Origin: Liolophura sinensis
Lineage: Eukaryota > Mollusca > Polyplacophora > Chitonida > Chitonidae
DNA length: 64,000 nt
Assembly (NCBI RefSeq): GCF_032854445.1
Contig: NC_088295.1
Coordinates: 36,490,510-36,554,509 of the forward strand
Reading direction: 5' to 3'
Shown: positions 23,650-35,317 of the stretch, in pieces
Position numbering within the stretch: the stretch's first letter is position 1
Layout: each line of letters opens with the position of its first letter
Program-made: the position numbers and the translations under genes
The notes under the pieces: model-generated
The model's database searches: none
Told to the model about the DNA's origin: nothing
Seen by the model: the letters and a program-made list of their open reading frames with translations, nothing else

Positions 23650-24680
23650 GTTGCACTAAAGAAGTAAAGATTAGTGAAGTTAAGAACTATACATCGGAGC
23701 TCTTCCGATTTCTCTGTTTCTTTTGTGTATCAGTTTTGTATCACATACTGTATTCATTACCGCCGGTATCATTCACTGTGAGTGAAAAGACTATAAGTGT
23801 TGAGTGACTAAGAAGAATTACTTACTTACTTTAATAATGTTACAGATAAACAGTCTAGAGTATGGAAAAAAAAACGATTTGATCTTAGCCCTGTTATTAA
23901 AATTCAATTAAATATCTAGTGCTACAAAAATATAATATTATAGTAAGCTTATCTTAACCCTAAATGTACATTGAAGGTTGTATGTAATGATTCAAAATGA
24001 TATAAAAATCAGACCGATTCTAAGCTTCAGGTTGACAACTACCTGTTCGTCCAGCGGGAATTAACCTAGCCATTAGCCGATCGTAGGCATATTGTGGCGC
24101 ATCGGTATCCACTAAGTGTCCAATAAAACACAAATGTTAATGGGTCAGTATAGCAATGTAGCTTTCCTTCCATGACTTGCGTCACCTGAGAGAATCAATA
24201 TTATGGTCAAATAACACCTAGTATACCAGTTTACATCTAATGCAATGTTGGGTTCGATCTTTGTGCGCAAAGCTCATGTGCTTTTCTTTGGCATGGACAG
24301 ATCTATACTGAAAGACATGGATTGCGCTGCCTTCTCTTCAGCCAGCCACGAACTCCAGCTATTTTCAACACAACAGCGGAAGATACTGAGAGCTTGAATC
24401 CTCAGCATATACAGCATCTTTTTCTTGAGTGATGAAATGACAATGCGACAAATGGCTTATTTGAGATGAGATTTTTAACAGCCAGCTTGGTAATCTCGTA
24501 AATATTATAGAGAAAGATTTTTATATGTATAGGTATCCTGTGATAACACCCCATAGTCCAATAAGTTTGTCTGAGAGGGCGTTGATTGTCACATTTTAAT
24601 AATTTAAGCTTTTCTGATAATCGCAGTCTGATAGAAATCTCATTGATATGTTTGGACGAATGATAAAACCTTTCTATGAT
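23650..24680. other. AT-rich spacer
   Basis: Contains only the short match at 24220-24300 to 11565-11640. I see nothing else. Confidence 0.4.
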
Positions 24681-24689
24681 TTGTTGACA

Positions 24690-25000
24690 TTGTTTTTATA
24701 TATTTACTTATTTGGTTGTTGCTTCACGCTCAAGACTTTTTCACCTTACATGATGGTGATCAGTTTTATGGGTGGAGTAAACCGAGTGCCGGGCGAAAAA
24801 CCATCGACCTTTGCCCTGTTGCTGCCGAACTTTCACACATTTGACGTGACGCACAACTATGACTGAACACAAGGCCACCCAGGAATCGCTCACCGTGCGA
24901 CCAAAAACTCACTAGCAATAAGACTGGGTGGATCTACACATTGCCTGTCTGGCCGGGTCTGAACCCGAAAGCACTTCTGACCACGCTGAGCTCTTCGACA
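24690..25000 (-). mobile_element. divergent tRNA-derived SINE
   Basis: TATTTACTTATTTGG, a CACGCTCAAGAC motif, GTTTTATGGGTGGAGTAAAC and GTGCCGGGCGAAAAACC form a SINE-like body. Near 24950-25000 the minus strand has a tRNA-like CGGGTTCAGACCCGG B box and GCTCAGCGTGGTCAGAAG. It is related in plan to the first family but strongly diverged. Confidence 0.5.
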
Positions 25001-25456
25001 ATTTTGATGATTTTCTTCCATCTGGTATAACCGACCAATAGCTACAACTAATAAAATTATCCTCCTGTGTACCTTCTGTTCACGTTCAAAATTGTTAATA
25101 TGAATCGTAAGAAGAGCAAACAATTATTGCTGTAAATTAAAATTATACATTCTTGACGTATATTTAAGTTGAGATGTCTGGTTTTATCAAAATCGACAAG
25201 GCAACATATAGGGCAATCTGATAATAATCTGTTTTTTCCTGACAGGTTAGTAGGCTCCGTTATTTATGAAAATAACTGTGAAAATTTAATGCAAATGATA
25301 GAATACTGTAAAAATGATGCCAGTAATTTTTCACAACTTCCAAAAACTTTATTTTTTGTTAAAATAAACAACCTCCTGACGCTTTATATAAATATGCAGT
25401 CATTCCATTAAACTGGCTGTCGTACGAGTGGATTTCCCTTTAACTTTGACCGAAGT

Positions 25457-25590
25457 GTTTGTTTATTTATTTATAGGATTGGTGTTTTACGACGTACTCA
25501 AGAATATTTCACTTATACGACGGCGGCAAGCATTATGGTGGGAGGAAACCAGGCAGAGCCCGGGCGAATATCAACGATCATCCTTACGTT
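25457..25590 (-). mobile_element. SINE fragment (GGTGTTTTACGCC family)
   Basis: TTTATTTATTTATAGGATTG, GTGTTTTACGACGTACTC and CAAGCATTATGGTGGGAGG are tail and body of the first family. The head side is lost in about 25590 onward. Confidence 0.82.
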
Positions 25591-25733
25591 CCACAGGCAT
25601 GAATAAAGAATACATTTATAGATATTAAGTATTACTGGTATCAATAAGTAATTTATCTATCACCGTCAAATTGTTCCTCCATGTCAAGAAATAATTTGCC
25701 GATATCAATAATAAATCGATTCAGATGAAAGGC

Positions 25734-27640
25734 TTATTCCGTGGAAGATATCAATAGTTCTTTATTAGATCTTAAGTTTTGTCTTCTACAAATTTCATTT
25801 AACAAGGCAGCGCGCCTTGGCGCATTCTTAACCCTGGCCTCTAGCAAATCTTCTTCATAATAGGAGTTGATCAGGTATTGGGCCATTCCAGCAAAAATGA
25901 AAAACGTTCCGAGACAAAACGTCTTCCTATTCTCGTCTGTAAGAGGAAGAGATGAAGCCTTGAAAAAAGAAAAGCTTATCGGCATCAGTGGAGAACGATC
26001 TATAATGATACCCCAAATTTAGGATTATTTGTAAGATAGTGAACGCAATGTTCCATCTCATATGACAATTACCTTTGTTCGTGAAAAAAAAATCAAAAGC
26101 CTTTAAAAGCCTTAGGCAACTTCACATGTGAAAGTCGATATAATCTGTCAGTTTTGAATTGATTCTTATGCCTATAACATAGATTGTCTTCAGCCTTATC
26201 ATTTCTTACATATCCCTTTGAAATGTCTCTTGCGAGTATAAACTTGGAACTTCCATTCATGGTTTACGAGTTGTTTAAGAATGCCGAACGGGACATTTAG
26301 ACATCATTCTTTCATGAATCACGCAAGACGGTCAATCCGTCGGAAAAGTTCATACATACGTTAAAGCCAAACTGATCAATCAACTGTTCAGTCATGTTCC
26401 ATCTGGAATTCGTTTGTGTATTCGAATCTTTGAAAGTCTATGTTTTAACATGGGTCATTTACTTAACCAGGAGTATCAATGCAAGATGTCCTCGATTTTA
26501 TGCACAATGTCTCAGCTATTGGGAATTAGCGCGCGTTTTTAATTAGACATATATCAATGACTGCCTGAGTGCAAACAGAACATGCTTTAATATATGTAGT
26601 AGAAATGTTATATAACATAATCTAATTTATTTTTTTAGCGCGAATATAACACAAATAATGATAATTTGATACATAATGATAAATCACCTTCAGCTTCCAT
26701 AAAATGTTTTACAGGCTATGATATAAATCTAACGAGGTTAGATTCCCGCACCCAATCACCTTTTCATCAGTATATGCCGGGAACACTAGAGTGGAGTGGA
26801 GTAATGAGAATGTATGCGTCGATATCGCACATTCGTACACCGGCCGTCAACCAAGATGGACGTTCTAGGTCAATAATTGCAAAGCCAGTTCCTTAAATGA
26901 AGACCATTGAAAGAGCCGTGTGTTGAGTGTTCCTATTTACATCATAAAATAATTCCTACTATTTGATCATAAATCACGAGGAGGGAAAATGAATCACAGA
27001 TACGGTCAATGTCGTCTTAGTACAATGAATCATTGTCAACGACGTTCATTTGCTGATCGTTCATTTGCCACAGTCAGCCTAAATATCGTCCTAGTTGTGC
27101 ACGCAGAGTATCAATGCCACATAACGTTCAAACGCACTCCGATAACAATCCGCTTTTAACGTCACCATTGGTGAAGAAGAGAACCCCTTTTAGTTTCAAG
27201 ACACATGGACGCAAATGTCAAATTGATTTAGTGCTTGTGTGCCTACTGTCTTTCCAAGCTTCATGATCAACGTTTGTCACTGTTGGAATGAGAAGTCGTG
27301 TCTCTGGTTTTTAGTAAGGAGCTAGATTAATCTCCACCAGCAAGCCTGGAAGCCCCATGTCAAGGTCGACACTCTTTACTGAATTCATCCTCGATAACAT
27401 CGTGTAAGATGTTGTGAAACACCGTGTTCTTTTGCCCAGACACTCCTTAAATATGACAACCCACGTCTTTTTCTTAAAGTTCAGCTGCACCTTTAAGTTA
27501 AGTCATGTGTCAATTAGAGTTTATTAAATGATCACCGAGAAACCTGCTGAAGGGACTGGAAAACTAGTGAGTGTGTCCCAGTAGTGTCTCGATAGTGCCA
27601 GAAAGTGTTCTAGTAGGATGCGACCCTTTAATGGATCCAT
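25734..27640 (-). CDS. candidate two-exon gene, small one-pass membrane protein
   Basis: The proposed first exon is 27640-27544, starting with an ATG in a fair context (G at -3, G at +4) and reading MDPLKGRILLEHFLALSRHY. It ends at GCAG|GTTTCT, a weak donor in phase 1. The second exon is 25936-25734. It follows a good acceptor, CTTCATCTCTTCCTCTTACAG, in the same phase and ends in TAA. The joined frame is 99 residues. A hydrophobic segment (FCLGTFFIFAGMAQYLI) is followed by an acidic then basic helix-like tail (YYEEDLLEARVKNAPRRAAL). The plan resembles small mitochondrial or other one-pass proteins, but I do not recognise the family. The first exon could instead start at 27730, adding a hydrophobic stretch. 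The phase match, the acceptor and the composition support it; the donor and the 1.6 kb intron are unproven. Confidence 0.33.
26790..26890. repeat. dispersed repeat, short copy
   Basis: TAGGTCAATAATTGCAAAGC matches CAGGTCAATAATTGCAAGGC at 32325 and AAGTCGATAATCGCAAGATC at 31737, with further weak similarity upstream. It lies in the intron of the candidate gene above. Confidence 0.5.
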
Positions 27641-27649
27641 ATCAGCTAT

Positions 27650-28833
27650 TAACTTATATAGGTTACAAAATAACGCACTTAATAAGAAAAAGTAGGTTTT
27701 GCAACATGTAAGACAAAAGCAAAATAACATAGGAATGAAACTAGCAGTGTCGGAGATAGAGACAGAAAAGAACTAATGGCTATAATGGCTTTTCGTTTAC
27801 CCGTGTTATATATACACATCTAAATCTAATTAACAAAGTTTTGCTGTTTTCAGTACAAATGCTCTATGTAAGATATTAAAAGGGAGTTTTCCCAGATACT
27901 AGTGTACATCTGTAGATTGTAATAGTAACTTTTAATTCCTGGCATCAAGCTGAAAGCTAACGTTCGCATTCTTCACAAGATTATCACGTATTAAGTATAA
28001 TCAGGCATTTAATGGAAAACAAGTCAATGGATTTTGACGGTTTTAGGCGTCAGTCTACTTTTCTAATTATCCACTCATTTGGAACCACGTGGTAGCCGAT
28101 TTCATTAGTAGCTTATGCCGAGTTAACACTTATCCGTGTGAGTTTCATATTTTTCCCAAAACACGTTATCGTTATATGGATAATGTCCAAAATATTTCAC
28201 CTTCCTCAGCAGCTATTTTTATCTCCGCCTGTAGGTTACATCTCCACAATTCGTGCAATTGGAATCAAGATATGCCTCTGGACTGAAGATTGAAGAAACG
28301 CTGGCTGGTTAGTATTGACAACGTAGACGTTGTATATTTTTGTCGACACTATACATTTCTGCACTATTGCACCAAGTTAAATTATAACAGAATTTTGTCT
28401 GTTTTGGATAGAACTGAACAGTTCGTGTCGATGATTACAACCAACCACCTTGAAGGTTACTTATGTGACAAAATCTCACTTCACTCCCAGTAATAAAACC
28501 TTAAAAAAATGATGGACATGGTGCATGATGGACAAGCGTGGCATTACGCCGCGCGTAACTTATGGAAAATATATTTAATTTACTACATAAATAGTGAGAA
28601 ATATCAATGATTTTATGTAAGGTACACATGAAGAACCTATCTTGCTATTTCTCATTTGCTCATGACAAAGAAAAGTCTTTGTTCGCGGAAATGGAACAAT
28701 TCTGTTGAACTAATATTTAGTTGTCACGCGATAAGAACAAGTTTTTGTTATTTGTCAGTCTATGTGTTGATATGGACACTCATCATCGTCATCACAGTCA
28801 ATAGTCTCCTGTTGATGTTTGTTTAGCCACTCA

Positions 28834-28834
<1 letters not shown>
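27650..28834. other. no recognisable feature
   Basis: Unique-looking AT-rich sequence. Two adjacent plus-strand frames at 28089-28493 have no recognisable domain and are in keeping with chance. Confidence 0.4.

Positions 28835-28894
<60 letters not shown>
28835..28894. repeat. (TA)30 microsatellite
   Basis: Uninterrupted TA dinucleotides for 60 bases, self-complementary and probably variable in length between individuals. Confidence 0.97.
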
Positions 28895-28896
<2 letters not shown>

Positions 28897-31555
28897 TGAA
28901 GATATATAATAGTGCATGTAACCTTACTTGGAAGTAGAGATCATATAACTCCTCAAGGTAAACCGTCGAAGACAAAAATCCAGTGTTTGAGCATATCACA
29001 AATATGCAGTATTTACCATAAAACGTCCAAAATGTGTAGGACGCTTATGAAATTCACAAAGTGCTCTCAGAAACGCTCTAATTTCAGATTGTTTTTTATA
29101 ACTGATACACTATCATCACAGTTCTGACAAAAAACAGTAACAATTTTACCGTAAACATTTTCAGGAATGTCATTGTATTTTCCCTCATAATAGTGCTTTT
29201 GTTTTAATCGTAAGGATTTAATGCCAGTCTAGGACCATTCTGGTGTCCATTCTAGTGTCCTTACCGTGGCCAGAAAATGTCGATGGTGCTATCCTATGCA
29301 CTCTTACCTTCCCTCCAGGCCGCTTTAGTCCTACAACATGTGTAAGTTACACGTGCGAAAGTTCGCCAGTAACTTGCTAAAGGTAGGTAGTTTACTACAA
29401 GTACTTCGGTGTCAGCAACCTATAAAACCTGTCATCATTGTATAAGTGATGGTTTATTGAATAGGACATTAAACAGCAATCAGAAAAGTATCCCCGGCTA
29501 TATACACGAGGAGAATTTAGAGTGCCACAGCTGATGTTTTACAGGACTCGCAGAGGATATCCCAACAATCAGTAAAGCCATACACGAAATAATCCCAAGT
29601 TTTTCTTATATACTATTGCCATGTTTGCCGAATAAATATCGACACACATTTCACACTAATGAGCACCATGATAATCGATATCATAAGGCACTTATAAATA
29701 AACCTCGGAGGAATTTCCAGTTAATACGATAAATTATTAATTCCTTCTCTAAGATAAAAAAACAAAGCATGTTATTGATCTCTGAAGAAGGCGGAATGGA
29801 AATTCTCTCTGTTGTCTGCACAATGCCATATGCTCTTGTTACCATTTCTTATAAATGTGCCTCTACAAAAAGGATGTTAAAAGATTTCTTTTTGTATTAA
29901 CTTGACATATAATACAAAATCGTACTATACACATAATCAAGAACACACATAGCAATAAGACTGTTATGTATTTTGGTTTTAACTCTCACTCATTTCTATA
30001 TCATTATGAACACTAAACCAAAATAAAGTCTAATTTCGAATGTCAGGTTTTTTTCTTCTTATTCATTCTGAAATTTTAAACCCATTCACAATATTTTGCC
30101 GACAGATTATGAAAGAGTTTCAAATTCTCAATCCGACAAATCGTTGTTTTGCATCATTCATTAATGCAGTTTATAGATGAGATACTAATTTATTTAGCAA
30201 TGCCTAAAACCAAACTTCAGTTGACCCAAGGTGCTAATGAAAAATTTACGGAGCCTTAAACTGCTGCAATGGACTAAGGATTGGCTGCCCTTTGATAAAT
30301 TTATATTTATGCCTTTCCAGAATAAAGATTACAAACACAAACAAAGGAGCTGTGACATTACCCAAATTTGGGACGAATCTGACACCATGCTCTGATTTCA
30401 TATCTCAGCTGATCACAAATATTTACACAAAGATTTATATTATTGTGTTTTGAGAGCGAAAACATACTCAGTAAATGTTATGACCTTTAGATCTGATATA
30501 TTGATTTACATTTACTGCCGTTGCTCCTTGTAGCTTTAAACAAAAAACGCCAGTTCTAAGATACACGAAGGCCTCTAAATCGTTGGATTATCTTTTCCTT
30601 GCCAGAAGGCAAGGTCAAGAAAGAAATGTGTTGCAGGCAAAGCGTTAAAATACAGAGAGGATTAACCGGAAGATCTCAGCATCTATTTTTAAGTGCGTGC
30701 GCTTAGGAACACACGCGCCCTTTAAGATGTAATAACTTGCTTGGAGAAGTCTAGAGCACGGTGTGATGTACATATTTGCAGGAAAACGGTGGAATATGGT
30801 ACGTTTCACTAACTCACTAACATACATTTGTTGTTTTTTCCATGTAGCTAGTATGTGTTCACATCTGCTTTCATTTGTCACCTCCTTTACACAATGTGAG
30901 AAAGAAGTGTAGAATATTTCAAGTGTTTAGTCCTTACTTTGATTTAGCATTTGCCGTCAGGCAATAATACCACATGAAAATTATATATATTGGTTAGGTG
31001 ATTTACAATTTAAAGGACACTTGTAACGCGAGAAGATTACGAAAAAGATTATATTAATAATTCATCGTAGGCCTCAGAAACTTCAGTATACGTGTTCTAC
31101 ACGGGACGTGGTCAAGTGGTTCGAGCCCCGCTGTCACTCCTTATGTGGCCTTGGTGACAATAAGCGATCGACAATGGTCGTGTGCGCGCTTGCTCAGTCT
31201 ATTATACTTTTTGAACACCACAAAAATATACAAAAATATGCCTGTATATCTGTATGTCACGTACGGGAGAGTTTGTCAATAATTTTGCAAAGTTCGGTGG
31301 TTTACCTCGGGCACTCGAGATTCCTCCTCCATGAAACAACAATACAAAAAATATAAAAACATAAACCAAATAATTCAGCACTTTGATGTGTGGAACAATA
31401 TAATTAAAGACGTACAGCATAGAGCGTAAGACCAGACCAGCGACGACATTGTCATAGCTGGCAAATGTTCACACGTAAACGTTGGAATTCAGCCCCTTGT
31501 CCTTTTACCTCTGTCAGGGTTTTATTCTTACTGTACGTGTAAATGCAAAAATAGT
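28895..31555. other. AT-rich DNA without recognised features
   Basis: About 2.7 kb. I find no supported gene, RNA or transposon. At 31108-31130 a short GTGGTCAAGTGGTTCGAGCC resembles a shortened tRNA/SINE head but lacks the full box spacing. Confidence 0.4.
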
Positions 31556-31559
31556 TGTA

Positions 31560-32000
31560 ATTTACATGTCCTCTAGCACCGTGGTCAAGCAGAATTAGGA
31601 TTAAAACGTACAGTGATGTTAATTAGATGTCACTGGTCTAGAATTTCTCAAAATACTGTGTTGTCATCACATTTAACATAAATATAAGCGTCAAGTCCGA
31701 CACTCATATACCGTTCGTAGTCCGTAAAAGGCGTTCCAAGTCGATAATCGCAAGATCCATTTCCAAAACAACGCTTAACACTAACTCCCAAAGACAAAGA
31801 TATGTAAGACATTATACAAATAAGAAATAAAGCCGGTAACACACAAGAGAGAAGCGGTCATCAGTTTTCAATGATGCCGGGCAGACAATGAATATTCCAG
31901 GCATGAATTCCATATCAAAGTTCAAATTCGTAGTCCGTGAATGAGTTCCTTGTCAAATAACAACTAAACAAGGTATCTCAGTCGAGCTTTAATTGTGACT
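31560..32000. repeat. tandem duplication of about 0.6 kb, first copy
   Basis: Shares with 32040-32660 the words CTAGCACCGTGGTCAAGCAG / CTAGCCCCAGGTTAAGCAG, the GTCGATAATCGCAAG / GTCAATAATTGCAAG pair, and AGTTTTCAATGATG / AATTTTCAATGATG. On the minus strand this copy is open from 31861 to 31648: IMSYISLSLG, then KRCFGNGSCDY, DAYIYVKCDDNTVF. The second copy is broken by stops at the matching points. No ATG stands at the start of the hydrophobic stretch; the first is at MSYIS. Confidence 0.65.
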
Positions 32001-32039
32001 GTTCATAAAGGCATCATGCTGATGTAATGAGCATGACTA

Positions 32040-32660
32040 CCTTTACGGCCCCTAGCCCCAGGTTAAGCAGTATTAGATACAGTTTGAAAATGACAAGCGT
32101 TATAGACCCTAACCGATCAGATTGTGATTCAAAAGTAACGGACGATTACGTCTTTCCCGTTAATATGTAAAGATCTTATGCTACAAGAGGCGCCATCTAT
32201 GATGTTACACATGACATACAAGATAGACGGTTACACTGTGCAACCAGCGCCATCTATGTTGTTAAATACCATGTGCGTGATATATATGTACATAGGGATA
32301 ACCAACCGTCAACAAGTATAGATACTCCAGGTCAATAATTGCAAGGCCAATTCAACAACGATATCTAGCACCAATCTCCAAAGAACTAAGAAAGTGTATA
32401 AAGTACGAAATTAGGACGGGATCACATAAATAGAATGAATGATTATGGCTTAACGCCACATCGGCAATATTTCAGCCATACCGTGGCGACACATAAATAG
32501 AAGCAGTCAACAATTTTCAATGATGACAAAATTGTATCTTCTAGGCCAGTCAGTGAAATCAATATTCAGATCGTATAATGTGCTAGTATATAAGTTGTCA
32601 GTAATAAAATATCTATCTTAGTTACTCTCTCCTTGCACCTGTTCATATATCCAATATGGA
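32040..32660. repeat. tandem duplication of about 0.6 kb, second copy
   Basis: Homologous to the block before it; later hit by a 54-bp SINE piece (32436-32489). It also holds a local repeat, GCGCCATCTATG-TGTTA, at about 32191 and 32247. Confidence 0.65.
32436..32489 (-). mobile_element. 54-bp SINE tail with 13-bp target-site duplication
   Basis: TTATGGCTTAACGCCACATC, GGCAATATTTCAGCCATACC and GTGGCGA are the 3' end of the family at 21969-22033, in minus orientation. They are bounded by a perfect direct repeat CACATAAATAGAA (32423-32435 and 32490-32502). The duplication shows a separate insertion of an extremely short copy. Confidence 0.85.
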
Positions 32661-33409
32661 GATCTAATTCAACACGATGAATATACGGAATTAGACACAA
32701 TCATAAAGCAGAAAGCAAGAGATTCTGTACGCTCTGATCATATTTAACTACAAGAGAATTATACTCATTGACGACAAGAGACATTATAATCACTGGAGGC
32801 AAGAGAAACCGACCACTCATATGCAGTAACTTCCAGATAATCTGATAAGATATCTGTCTAAACTTATACTAAACAAATAGTCCTTTATTGCCAATTTCAT
32901 TTTTAAGAAAGCCTGGCTAATAATGGCAAACAGAAGACCGAATTATCCCAGATGTGAACAGCCATGAGGGCTACATAAACTTTCTGCCTTTCCCGGTGTG
33001 ACTCTCTGGAAAGTAATAAATCATTTAAATTCCAAAACAAAGACTACATTTGCCCACAAGTTACATCATCATCGTTTCCGAGTCATTCGTTTTCAAATCT
33101 AAATTGTTCATTCACCCGGGCTCCCCAGAGATGATTCTTTCCCTGGAGACATGACCATATAGGGTATGGTTACTAAAGGATCGCTAGTCCATCACACCCG
33201 CGACCATCTAGGTAACCTGGAGCCAATTTCCACGAGATTACCGTTTAGCTGTTGTACAGAGAGAGGCTTAGTTTTGTTAACAGTCACAAAAAGCTTTGTT
33301 AAAAAAAAAACAGAAACATCTCCGCCTTCAGCCCATTTTTATCTCTAAAATAACTCTACGTTTTCTCTGGGCTATAAAGAAGTCCCGAGAATTACTTTAT
33401 CCAAATCTC
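32661..33409. other. no recognisable feature
   Basis: AT-rich sequence with no supported gene. An A10 run at 33301-33310 is incidental. Confidence 0.4.
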
Positions 33410-33606
33410 TTACGATCGGTTTACCGACCATGTAAGCTCTGCGTGGTTTGGCACAAAAGAAATCGGAATTGTTGGATTCTGTAAACTTCCATCTGTGCGT
33501 TTAATAGTCATGGTTTCTTGCAAGTAATCCTGATAATTGGATATCCGGAAAGATCGTTTTCTATTGAAGACAATACTCCCATCTCTGTTCAAAGCTCCAC
33601 CATTTC
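33410..33606 (-). CDS. candidate terminal exon, unknown product
   Basis: The minus-strand frame runs from an acceptor-like CTTCTGATTTGTATAACAG to a TAA at 33410. It reads NGGALNRDGSIVFNRKRSFR, then NYQDYLQETMTIKRTDGS and ELTWSVNRS. The composition is that of a folded extracellular or enzyme domain (strand-rich, charged and aromatic). There is no ATG near the acceptor, so it would have to be a downstream exon. I recognise no family and see no partner exon. Length alone is compatible with chance. Confidence 0.2.
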
Positions 33607-34386
33607 CTGTTATACAAATCAGAAGAGTGTTTTTGTACAGGGCTGGGCTCTAACTTCGGGCTAGGCGTAGAGTCTTTCAAACCCCTTTGTTAATGATATA
33701 CATGAAGTTATAAAGATGAAAAACACACTGAAAAGTCTTTTGAGTTTGTTGATCACCTATATAAGATTATATTTCTACATATAACGTGAAGCTTGTTTTT
33801 AACACTACACTACGTTTTTACCGCTGATCATCACCGTATGAAATCATGGCGTTTTAAAATCTGTTGTTTCATTGCCCTAATGAAAACATGCCATACCCCA
33901 CCGTTGTGAACTACTTCTGGGATACCTTCTCTGTATCTTTGTTTTCTATCACAACTTCCTCCAACAAGCCTAGAAGGCAATGTTCTGTCACATGAAACCA
34001 CGAGATAACACGAGACTATTTTAACGTAAACCTTTAAAAAAAAATGGATTTTGTGTGCTCAGAAATAAATTTACAGTTCCTACCTTTTTAAATGAATTTG
34101 CCGTTTCTTGTGATTTATAAAGTTGTAAAAACACGGTCGTATCACATGGGACTGATGGAAAACTGACAACGATCAAGTAGACGATTAAGAGATGTAGTCG
34201 GTAAAATGATATGTTTTTGTACATCTGAATGTACATTTACAGTTCAAAGCAAACGAGAAGAGCGTTTATGTAATAAAACCTTCTACTTGGTTCTGTAATC
34301 TTAAATTTTTCTCATTCTACAGCATGCCCAAAGTTTTCATAACATAATGTTCAGTATGTGAATTTAAAGAAATGCATGTATATGAG

Positions 34387-34545
34387 TTTAAGATCTTGGA
34401 AGTGCCAACCACCAGAATAGTATGAAATACCTCTATAACTTTAAGATCTTTAAAGATCCAACCTCCAAAAACGTGTGAAATACCTCTTTGAATTTAAGAA
34501 CTTGGAAAATTCAACCACCAAAAACGTGCAAAAAGTTTCATCACA
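34387..34545. repeat. 53-bp tandem repeat, three copies
   Basis: Units begin TTTAAGATCTTGGAAGTGCC (34387), TTTAAGATCTTTAAAGATCC (34440) and TTTAAGAACTTGGAAAATTC (34493). They share ACC-CCA-AA-ACGTG and GAAATACCTCT. The last unit is partly diverged. Confidence 0.85.
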
Positions 34546-34813
34546 CGGGCCATCAAAATAATGTAGCAAACAACTTCTTATGATGCATGCGAACGGCTGA
34601 GCACCGTAAGTAAGAATGTTAAGTTTGAAGGAGAATTTTGTAAATATTTTCATGCACTTATGGCCCTGTCACTTTTACGGATTAAGTGTTTTCTTAACGT
34701 AGTACAAGATATCAAACAGGAGTACTCAAAGTTCTACAACTCAGTTTGATAGCAAGTTCACAACGCTCACTTGGAAATCTATCGAATGGGTCCAGATTGG
34801 TTTGGAACTTCTT

Positions 34814-35317
34814 TCACAGTCCCTTTGGACAATTACAATGAGTTAAAGGCATGTGAATATCTTTGTTGCCATCATACTGGTCACCACTACAACTCTTGAA
34901 GAGTAGAAGGATGCGTTCACGTTCGATGGTGAGCTTGTACATCCAGTTTGAAACGCTAGGTTTATTGCACTTTACCTCTCCCTGAAAGATGGAAGCGTGC
35001 CAGGGGACCATGGCGCTTTCAAGCAGCCTTTGTTTAAGGTAAATAGATGAACGTGTCACTTGACATGGGCGTTTGTGTTTAGGTTTTGGTTGATTTGATC
35101 GGGGCTGAAATCTGTCTCGGTCTATAATACACTCTCCGGTCAATTCCTGTATCCACTCTACCGCTAATGAACGATCACATTGTCTCCCCGACAGACACCA
35201 GGCTCTACCAGGCAGGAAATGAGTGGTTGCTGTCAGCATTAGGCGCTTCAATCCTAACCCCAAGTGCCAGGTTAATGGGTTAAGCATCGTGGATAACCAT
35301 GCCCTACACTCGTACAT
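34814..35317 (-). CDS. 167-codon open frame, unknown product
   Basis: After the transposase this is the longest frame in the window. It starts with ATG directly after an in-frame TAA and ends in TGA. A frame of this length is unlikely but not impossible by chance in DNA of this composition, and the segment is more GC-rich than its surroundings. The product contains LTWHLGLGLKRLMLTATTHF, a basic middle (NQPKPKHKRPCQVTRSSIYL) and a C-terminal part with four cysteines (CSGDQYDGNKDIHMPLTHCN and CP). No domain, signal peptide or membrane segment is recognisable. Internal sequences such as GGAGAG|GTAAAG could be a splice donor, so it may be part of a spliced gene or not a gene at all. Confidence 0.25.
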   Translation of the reverse strand: MYECRAWLSTMLNPLTWHLGLGLKRLMLTATTHFLPGRAWCLSGRQCDRSLAVEWIQELTGECIIDRDRFQPRSNQPKPKHKRPCQVTRSSIYLKQRLLESAMVPWHASIFQGEVKCNKPSVSNWMYKLTIERERILLLFKSCSGDQYDGNKDIHMPLTHCNCPKGL

